DNA of 64,000 nucleotides, taken from the NCBI GenBank assembly GCA_913049685.1, contig CAJWZD010000006.1, forward strand, positions 1-64,000, given 5' to 3'. The notes beneath the pieces were generated by a model that made no database searches, was not told the origin of the DNA, and saw only the letters and a list, made by a program, of their open reading frames with translations. Numbering within the stretch: the first letter of the stretch is position 1; each line of letters begins with the position of its first letter. A program made the position numbers and the translations under genes. Shown here piece after piece: positions 58,183 through 64,000 of this stretch. Source of the stretch: an uncultured Fidelibacterota bacterium. Its GTDB lineage: Bacteria > Fidelibacterota > Marinisomatia > Marinisomatales > TCS55.

Positions 58183-58756
58183 AGTTTTTAGTCTCAATTA
58201 AGTGTAGAGCCTCAATAAATGCCTGACCCTCAAGATGTTGAACCCTATTTTTTAGGGATTCAACTGTATCTCCAGGTTGAACTTTACATTTCTTTTGAAT
58301 TAAAATAGGGCCAGAATCTACATCGGCAGTTACATAGTGGATGGTGCAACCAGTTTCACTATCATTATTACTAAGAACATCTCTATGTACATTATTATTA
58401 ATACCACCTGCATATTTTGGCAACAAGGAAGGGTGGACATTTAATATTTTATTATCCCATTTTTTACAGAATGATTTGGAAAGAATTTTCATAAAACCAA
58501 TTAATAGAATAATATCCACATTATTATCTAAAAATGTTTCATTAAGTAGATCGCCGTACTTTTCTCTATTGAGAGAATGGTCTGATAAAAACACTCTTTT
58601 AATATTATTTTTTTCTGCCCGTTTAAGGATATACGCTCTTTCTTTATTTGATACCACTAGTTTGATGGTTGCATTAAGTCTTCCATCATTAATAGCACTA
58701 ACAATAGCATCTAAATCAGTACCACGTGTAGATCCTAAAACACCCAATTTCAACAT
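58175..58756 (-). CDS. purN: Phosphoribosylglycinamide formyltransferase
   Basis: A 193-residue folate-dependent GAR transformylase. The opening LGSTRGTDLDAIVSAI corresponds to the phosphate-binding loop. Catalytic motifs are LLIGFMKIL, the Asn-His region NVHPSLLPKY and the GCTIHYVTADVDSGPIL block with His and Asp. It uses 10-formyl-THF for the third step of the pathway. Overlaps of 7 bases with purD and 8 with purH. Confidence 0.95.
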   Translation of the reverse strand: MLKLGVLGSTRGTDLDAIVSAINDGRLNATIKLVVSNKERAYILKRAEKNNIKRVFLSDHSLNREKYGDLLNETFLDNNVDIILLIGFMKILSKSFCKKWDNKILNVHPSLLPKYAGGINNNVHRDVLSNNDSETGCTIHYVTADVDSGPILIQKKCKVQPGDTVESLKNRVQHLEGQAFIEALHLIETKNYA

Positions 58757-60066
58757 CGCAGTTTATCCATTCGAATTGTTTTTTTATCAATAACCTCTTT
58801 GGTTCCTATATCTGATCTATGGAATAGTGGCCCTTTTACATTGGATATATTTTTTTCAACATATTCCTCTGCTTCATAGATGGAGTTTGCAACATGAATG
58901 AATGCAAGTGTACGACTTCCAGTTTCTATTAATACATCATTCCTTAAATCTACTGAGGCGTAATAAACACATTCTGCATCTGAAACATTATCAATGCTTA
59001 CTTCTTCATTTTTAATGGGATCTTCTGGGTATCCAGTAGGAACAGCATATTTGCAAACTGTCGCCTTTTTGTAGAATTCAATATTACATTTATCTAGATT
59101 TCCTGCTATCATGCTTTCACATACATCTATAAGATCAGTTTTAAGCAATGAAAGAACATTCATTGCTTCGGGATCACCAAATCGAGCGTTATATTCTATT
59201 AGTTTAACTCCGTCCTTTACCGCAATAAATCCACCATAAAGAATTCCTTTATAGTCTAGACCTGTTTTTGATTTGAGCGCTTTTAATGTTAGTTTATTTA
59301 TATTTTTTGCATCTTCTATGTCAGCGTTTTTTAAAAAAGGTAGAGAGTGGTTAGAATCTGTATATGTTCCCATCCCACCTGTATTGGGGCCAACATCACC
59401 ATCAAATGCCCTTTTATGGTCTTGTACAATTGGCATATGTTTAATATTTTTTCCATCACAAAAACTCATTAGCGAAAATTCTTCACCAATAAATTTTTCT
59501 TCTATTAAAAAACTACCACCTCCACTAACTATATCTTTACAAAAAGAGAGCCCATCTGATATAGAATGTATATGCTCACCAAAAACCTTCACTCCTTTAC
59601 CGCCTGCAAGCCCATCATACTTTATTACAAAATCCTCTCCAAGCTCATTAATATAGTCCTCTACTCCGTTCATATTTGAAAAGGAGCAATATTTTGGACC
59701 ACCTGGAATATTGAATTCTTTTTGAAGGTTTCTGGTAAAAGTTTTTGAGGACTCAATCATAGCTAATTCTTTTCTTGGTCCAATAACATCAACCCCTGCT
59801 TTCAACAACGCATCAGCAATACCCATTTCAAGCGGGTTTTCTGGTCCTATTATTACAATTGTTATATTGTGTTCCTTAGCATAGTTGACTACAAAATCTG
59901 AATCGTTATAATCACCTATGGAGTAATGGTGGCAGAGTTTAAAAATACCAGGGTTGTGTCCACTACCAATACAAAAGAGCTTTTTTTCATATTTTGACTT
60001 GGAAAGGGATTTTGTGATAGCGTGCTCCCTTGCTCCAGAACCCAAAACCATTATGTTATAAGTCAT
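58750..60066 (-). CDS. purD: Phosphoribosylamine-glycine ligase
   Basis: A 438-residue ATP-grasp ligase for the second step. The start VLGSGAREHAI, the ATP-binding KYDGLAGGKGV loop (near residue 148), the NTGGMGTY motif and the metal site EYNARFGDPEA are all intact. It lies 11 bases after purF and overlaps purN. Confidence 0.96.
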   Translation of the reverse strand: MTYNIMVLGSGAREHAITKSLSKSKYEKKLFCIGSGHNPGIFKLCHHYSIGDYNDSDFVVNYAKEHNITIVIIGPENPLEMGIADALLKAGVDVIGPRKELAMIESSKTFTRNLQKEFNIPGGPKYCSFSNMNGVEDYINELGEDFVIKYDGLAGGKGVKVFGEHIHSISDGLSFCKDIVSGGGSFLIEEKFIGEEFSLMSFCDGKNIKHMPIVQDHKRAFDGDVGPNTGGMGTYTDSNHSLPFLKNADIEDAKNINKLTLKALKSKTGLDYKGILYGGFIAVKDGVKLIEYNARFGDPEAMNVLSLLKTDLIDVCESMIAGNLDKCNIEFYKKATVCKYAVPTGYPEDPIKNEEVSIDNVSDAECVYYASVDLRNDVLIETGSRTLAFIHVANSIYEAEEYVEKNISNVKGPLFHRSDIGTKEVIDKKTIRMDKLRC

Positions 60067-60077
60067 AAAAAAAAAGA

Positions 60078-61538
60078 TTATCCATTTCTATTGGAATCAT
60101 CTCTGCTTTGTTCTAAGGACTCAAGATATTTATGGGAAACATCTCCTGTGCAATATTTCCCAGAGAAAACTGAGTCTTCAAATTTATTTATCTTAGTGTT
60201 CCCTTTATGCGTTGAAAGGGTAAGATCTTCCAGGCTTTGATAGATAAGCTCATCTGCACCAATATACTTTTGAATCTGCTTAACAGATTTGTTATGAGCT
60301 ATTAACTCCTTAGTTGCAGGCATATCTATTCCATAAACATTTTGAAACCTTACTGGAGGTGATGCAGAAGCAAAGAATACTTTCTTTGCCCCACAATTTC
60401 TAACCATCTGTATAATCTTCTTTGAGGTATGTCCTCGGACAATAGAGTCATCAACAAGCAAAACATTTTTTCCTTTAAACTCAATTTCAATCGGATTGAG
60501 CTTTTGGGCTACAGACTTTTTTCTTGTTGATTGTCCTGGCATAATAAAAGTTCGACCTATATACCTATTTTTCATAAATCCTTCGCGGTATTTTGCTCCA
60601 ACTTTATAAGCAACTTGCATTGCCGAAGTTCTGCTTGTGTCTGGAACAGGAATAACAACATCGATTTCTAAGGACTTATATTCACGAAGAATTCGTTCTC
60701 CTAGATAATCTCCCATCCTTAGTCTTGACTTATGAACAGAGATAGAGTCTATTGTTGAATCAGGCCTAGAAAAATAAACGTATTCAAACAAACAAGGTGA
60801 ATGATCTGAATTTTTAATAATCTGTTTTTTTGATAGATCTCCTAATTCATCAATTACTATTGCTTGACCGGGCTTAACATCCTGTAAATATTTATAACCG
60901 AGTGCAGTAAGCGCGCTACTTTCAGATGCAAACATAAAGTCATTTTTTCTTTGGCCAAGAACAATTGGACGAATGCCGTGTTTATCTCGAAAGGCTACAA
61001 TGCCAACACCTGCAATTATCATTACAACGGCAAATCCGCCTGAGACAGAACCATAAACGTTTTCAAGCGCCTTAAAAATATGGACTTTGCTAATTTTTCT
61101 AAATTTAATCTTTGATAGCTCATAAGCAATAAGGTTCAATAGCACTTCTGAATCTGAATCGGTATTAAACTGGCAAAAGTGTGTTTTAATTAGTTTTGAT
61201 TTGATTTCGTTGCTATTAATTAATGTTCCATTGTGTGCTAGAGAAATACTAATTGGATTAGCCGTATAAAACGGCTGAGACTCAATAACATCATCGCAGC
61301 CCGCCGTTGGATAACGCACATGACCAATTCCAATATTCCCACTTAGCTTGACTAGATGTTCTTTTTTAAACACCTCGCTAACAAGTCCTAAGTTTTTATG
61401 CATAAAGATTTTAGATTTATTACAAGTTGAAATACCTGAAGCATCTTGACCGCGGTGCTGTACCTGTATTAAGCCATCATAAATATCAGTAGAAACATCC
61501 TTACCGTTAGATTTATAAATACCTATAATTCCACACAT
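60078..61538 (-). CDS. purF: Amidophosphoribosyltransferase
   Basis: A 486-residue committing enzyme of purine synthesis. It starts MCGIIGIY, so the catalytic Cys is residue 2 after Met removal with no propeptide. The glutaminase domain has the oxyanion/ammonia region GHVRYPTAG and SLAHNGTL. The PRPP loop is VLLVDDSIVRGHT (near residue 353). Between purB and purD in the operon, 1 base after the purB stop. Confidence 0.96.
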   Translation of the reverse strand: MCGIIGIYKSNGKDVSTDIYDGLIQVQHRGQDASGISTCNKSKIFMHKNLGLVSEVFKKEHLVKLSGNIGIGHVRYPTAGCDDVIESQPFYTANPISISLAHNGTLINSNEIKSKLIKTHFCQFNTDSDSEVLLNLIAYELSKIKFRKISKVHIFKALENVYGSVSGGFAVVMIIAGVGIVAFRDKHGIRPIVLGQRKNDFMFASESSALTALGYKYLQDVKPGQAIVIDELGDLSKKQIIKNSDHSPCLFEYVYFSRPDSTIDSISVHKSRLRMGDYLGERILREYKSLEIDVVIPVPDTSRTSAMQVAYKVGAKYREGFMKNRYIGRTFIMPGQSTRKKSVAQKLNPIEIEFKGKNVLLVDDSIVRGHTSKKIIQMVRNCGAKKVFFASASPPVRFQNVYGIDMPATKELIAHNKSVKQIQKYIGADELIYQSLEDLTLSTHKGNTKINKFEDSVFSGKYCTGDVSHKYLESLEQSRDDSNRNG

Positions 61539-62879
61539 TTATTTCAATCTCGCTAGTTTTGTGGCTAATCCATAATAATTATGGGGGGTTAGTGATAAAA
61601 GAGTCTCCTTGTCACCCTTAGCTATATCAAGACTTTTTATAAACCTACTCAAAGTTTTCTGATTGATATTATGCCCCCTAGTCAACTCTTTAAGTTTTTC
61701 ATACGCATCGTCTTTACCATTTTTACGAAGTACGGTTTGAATCGCCTCAGCAAGTACCTCCCAGTGGTTGTCTAGCTCAATTTTCATTTGTGTTATGTCA
61801 ACCTGTATTCTCCTTAAGCCATTCAAAATGTTTTTAATAGCTAAAAGGGAATGTCCTAAAGCAACTCCTTGATTTCGTAAAACGGTAGAGTCACTGAGAT
61901 CTCTTTGCATTCTGGATACAGGAAGCTTAGTAGCGAGGTGATTTAGTAGTGCATTTGAAATTCCAAGATTGCCTTCAGCATTTTCAAATTGAATTGGATT
62001 TATTTTATGAGGCATAGCTGATGAACCAACTTCACCTTTAATTTTTTTCTGAATTAGTACACCTCGAGAAATATAATACCAAAAGTCTTTACAGAGGTCA
62101 GTGAGGATTGAATTTGTACGAACAAGCTGGTGGTAGCTCTCCGCAATGGAATCGTGAGGTTCAATCTGTGTCGTTATAATATTAGGGTCAAGTTTCAGCG
62201 ATTTAATATAATTTTTTGCAAATAACAACCAGTTAACATTAGGATACACAACAGTATGCGTAGACCACGTGCCTGTTGCACCACCAAATTTACCTAAAAA
62301 CCTATGATTGTTAATACCAACTATCTGCCTTTCGATTCTTTTCGCAAATACTTTAATCTCTTTACCAAAAGTTGTTGGGGTAGCAGCTTGTCCATGTGTC
62401 ATAGAAAGCATAGCTGAATTGCTATATTTTCTAGATAATAAGTTTAATTCAACCTGTAATGATTTTAGTTGGGGTATATATATTTTGCTAAGTGCATCTC
62501 TCCACATCAATGTATACGAAAGATTATTAACATCCTCCGAAGTAAGCGCAAAATGAATCCAAGGATGAATTGATTTATTAACTTTATCTCTAATGTAGTA
62601 TTCTACGGCTTTGACATCGTGGTTGGTTTGACGTTCAATCTTTTTAATTTTATCTGCAGAAACACTATTAAAGTTTAAATAAATCTTTCGATAGGTTGCT
62701 TCCTGCTTTTTTGTGAATTTAGGTAAACCATCAAAATTTTTCTCTTTAGAAAGCGAAATTAAATATTCAATTTCAATCATTACTCGGTAGCGCATCAAAG
62801 CCTTTTCGCTAAAATATGGCAGCAGTTCTTCTACATAAGAGGAATATCGACCATCAAGTGGTGAAATTGAATCTTTCAC
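61539..62879 (-). CDS. purB: Adenylosuccinate lyase
   Basis: A 446-residue lyase that acts twice, on SAICAR and on adenylosuccinate. It begins with the PLDGRYSSYV typical of the E. coli-like PurB group (456). Motifs are TSEDVNNL, the catalytic TMTHGQAATPTT-type stretch SMTHGQAATPT, and the signature GSSAMPHKINPIQFEN with the mobile-loop Ser. Complete. Confidence 0.95.
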   Translation of the reverse strand: MKDSISPLDGRYSSYVEELLPYFSEKALMRYRVMIEIEYLISLSKEKNFDGLPKFTKKQEATYRKIYLNFNSVSADKIKKIERQTNHDVKAVEYYIRDKVNKSIHPWIHFALTSEDVNNLSYTLMWRDALSKIYIPQLKSLQVELNLLSRKYSNSAMLSMTHGQAATPTTFGKEIKVFAKRIERQIVGINNHRFLGKFGGATGTWSTHTVVYPNVNWLLFAKNYIKSLKLDPNIITTQIEPHDSIAESYHQLVRTNSILTDLCKDFWYYISRGVLIQKKIKGEVGSSAMPHKINPIQFENAEGNLGISNALLNHLATKLPVSRMQRDLSDSTVLRNQGVALGHSLLAIKNILNGLRRIQVDITQMKIELDNHWEVLAEAIQTVLRKNGKDDAYEKLKELTRGHNINQKTLSRFIKSLDIAKGDKETLLSLTPHNYYGLATKLARLK

Positions 62880-62904
62880 ACGAAACCTATTCTTTATTTT
62901 TCAA

Positions 62905-63291
62905 TCATACACCAAATATTCGCTTTACAGCCAATGCACAGTTTCCTGGATCAATAACCGTTAAAACAGGGGTATTGCTTGGCATTTGAAGTGTAGAATG
63001 AATATTTACTAACATGTCAGCTTTGTCAGAAAATGGAGGACAACCTAAAGTTGGAAATTCTGAGTTAGCTGCAACAAAACCGGAAAGAGCATTTGATCTA
63101 CCTGCAATAGTAATGTAAACAACATCTTTCTCCTCTTTGTTGTTGTTTAAAATTTCCAATACCTTTAAAGGTTGTTTATGTGCAGATGCTGCAAACTGCT
63201 CCCACGAAATTCCAAATTCATCTAATTTGTCAGTTATCTTTTTTGCGTGAGGCTCATCAAAAGTTGAGCCCATTATTAAAACGGCTTTCAT
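62905..63291 (-). CDS. purE: Class II AIR carboxylase (PurE)
   Basis: A 128-residue PurE. The signatures are SAHKQP (class I has SAHRTP) and IAGRSNALSG (class I has AGAGGAAHLPG), followed by FPTLGCPPF. These match class II PurE as found in animals (PAICS) and Treponema. That enzyme converts AIR directly to CAIR with CO2, without the PurK step. The protein is shorter than class I (about 165). No purK gene is in the operon, which fits. Overlaps purC by 4 bases. Confidence 0.86.
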   Translation of the reverse strand: MKAVLIMGSTFDEPHAKKITDKLDEFGISWEQFAASAHKQPLKVLEILNNNKEEKDVVYITIAGRSNALSGFVAANSEFPTLGCPPFSDKADMLVNIHSTLQMPSNTPVLTVIDPGNCALAVKRIFGV

Positions 63292-64000
63292 ATTAATTCC
63301 TTTAAGTTGTTATTAATCCTCTCGTTTACTGGAGTATCATCTGGAAACGGAAAATTATTACCTGTTATGGTTTCATACAGATATATATAGCGTTTAGAAA
63401 GCTCTACCACTAGTTCTTCAGGGGCATTGGGCAACTCTTCATCATTATATGGGTCACAATTATCAACAAACCATAATCTTAAAAACTCTTTGTCAATATT
63501 TTGAGGTTCGTTTCCGCTTTCAATTCTTTCTTGATATGTATCAGCTAACCAATATCTGCTAGAATCTGGAGTGTGAATCTCATCAATCAAAACAATATTA
63601 CCATCAATATCCTTACCCATTTCATACTTAGTATCCACTAGGATTAATCCATTTTTGAGTGCTGTCCTCTGTCCAAACTCAAATAACTCCATCGCTTTGT
63701 TGCTACAATAATCCCAATCCTTTTGCGTCATCCACCCCTCGCTCACAATTTCATTCGGGGCTATTGGCCTGTCGTGGTCTTCTTCTTTAGTTGTGGGTGT
63801 AATCATATTCTTATCAAGCTTCTGATTTTTTTTGAGCCCTTCTGGTAATTGATTTCCACAATACTCTCTATCCCCATTATTGTAAACTGTCCACAGTGAA
63901 GTGCTGGTGCTACCAGTGATAAATCCTCTCACAACAAACTCAATGGGAAATACTTCACATTTTTTTGCTAAAGTTACATTTGGGTCCGGAATGCTAATTA
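63288..64000 (-). CDS. purC: SAICAR synthetase (PurC), 5' partial
   Basis: The frame stays open to the right edge: upstream of a GTG at 63932 it reads KKCEVFPIEFVVRGFITGS, which belongs to the family core, so the true start lies beyond base 64000. Visible parts are GSTSTSLWTVY, YCGNQLPEGL, TPTTKEEDHD and the EIHTPDSSRYW active-site region. The sequence type resembles the plant-like PurC branch rather than the short E. coli form. It joins CAIR and aspartate. First visible gene of the purine operon; only the C-terminal 237 or so residues are present. Confidence 0.93.
   Translation of the reverse strand, partial: ISIPDPNVTLAKKCEVFPIEFVVRGFITGSTSTSLWTVYNNGDREYCGNQLPEGLKKNQKLDKNMITPTTKEEDHDRPIAPNEIVSEGWMTQKDWDYCSNKAMELFEFGQRTALKNGLILVDTKYEMGKDIDGNIVLIDEIHTPDSSRYWLADTYQERIESGNEPQNIDKEFLRLWFVDNCDPYNDEELPNAPEELVVELSKRYIYLYETITGNNFPFPDDTPVNERINNNLKELI

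Overview
The window looks like a stretch of chromosome around the replication origin of an uncultured marine Gram-negative bacterium with an AT-rich, tightly packed genome. My best guess is Candidatus Marinimicrobia (SAR406 / Neomarinimicrobiota), with the Ignavibacteria/Bacteroidota side as the alternative. This rests on lipid A genes (lpxB, lpxK), a TonB/ExbBD system, a secretion tail of the YPNPFNPTT type, large secreted FG-GAP/Ig-like proteins, a homodimeric-type PDH operon and very short or overlapping gene junctions. It is an inference from family content and not a taxonomic search. I see no rRNA, tRNA, CRISPR, prophage or insertion sequence.

Layout. 1-3480 (+): a partner-switching signalling set (PP2C phosphatase cut by the left edge, anti-sigma-like kinase, STAS antagonist) followed by a GAF-GAF-PAS class III nucleotide cyclase. 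3477-8170 (-): outer-membrane protein, S41 protease, ExbB, two ExbD and TonB. 8387-16665 (+): two related secreted FG-GAP/Ig-like proteins, an M20 amidohydrolase, a frameshifted small secreted gene with a sorting tail, and a small exported protein. 16736-22071 (-): Gfo/Idh oxidoreductase, ICMT-like methyltransferase, LpxB, DUF374 acyltransferase, LpxK and an HDAC-like deacetylase. 22214-22756 (+): a small membrane protein with a Tyr/Asp tail.

22753-41892 is the origin region. dnaA (-) diverges from rpmH-yidD-yidC-mnmE-mnmG-mfd-two parvulin-type genes (+). Then come a 354-bp AT-rich gap with DnaA-box-like sites and dnaN-recF-dciA-gyrB-gyrA (+). Consensus DnaA boxes also lie between dnaA and rpmH. 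Two near-perfect parS sites sit on the start codons of mnmG and mfd. rnpA is missing from its usual place, and rsmG-parA-parB do not follow mnmG.

41892-54300 (+): a PLP-homeostasis protein, a shortened purine-nucleoside-phosphorylase-like protein, a TolB-like/TPR membrane protein, Cu/Zn SOD, a small unknown, aceE-aceF-lpd (pyruvate to acetyl-CoA), an M16 peptidase pair and a DHFR/RibD-like reductase. 54301-55019 is a gene-free AT-rich gap. 55020-56246 (-) is an SRPBCC protein with three repeated helical modules, divergent from a rhodanese. 56632-64000 (-) is a purine operon transcribed purC-E-B-F-D-N-H, with purC cut by the right edge. Its PurE has class II (CO2-dependent, PurK-independent) signatures.

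No single undescribed system stands out with certainty. The points most worth a second look are the parS sites fused to start codons, the two DnaA-box clusters about 10 kb apart, the missing rnpA, the class II PurE, the shortened PNP-like protein, and the repeat-bearing secreted and SRPBCC proteins.
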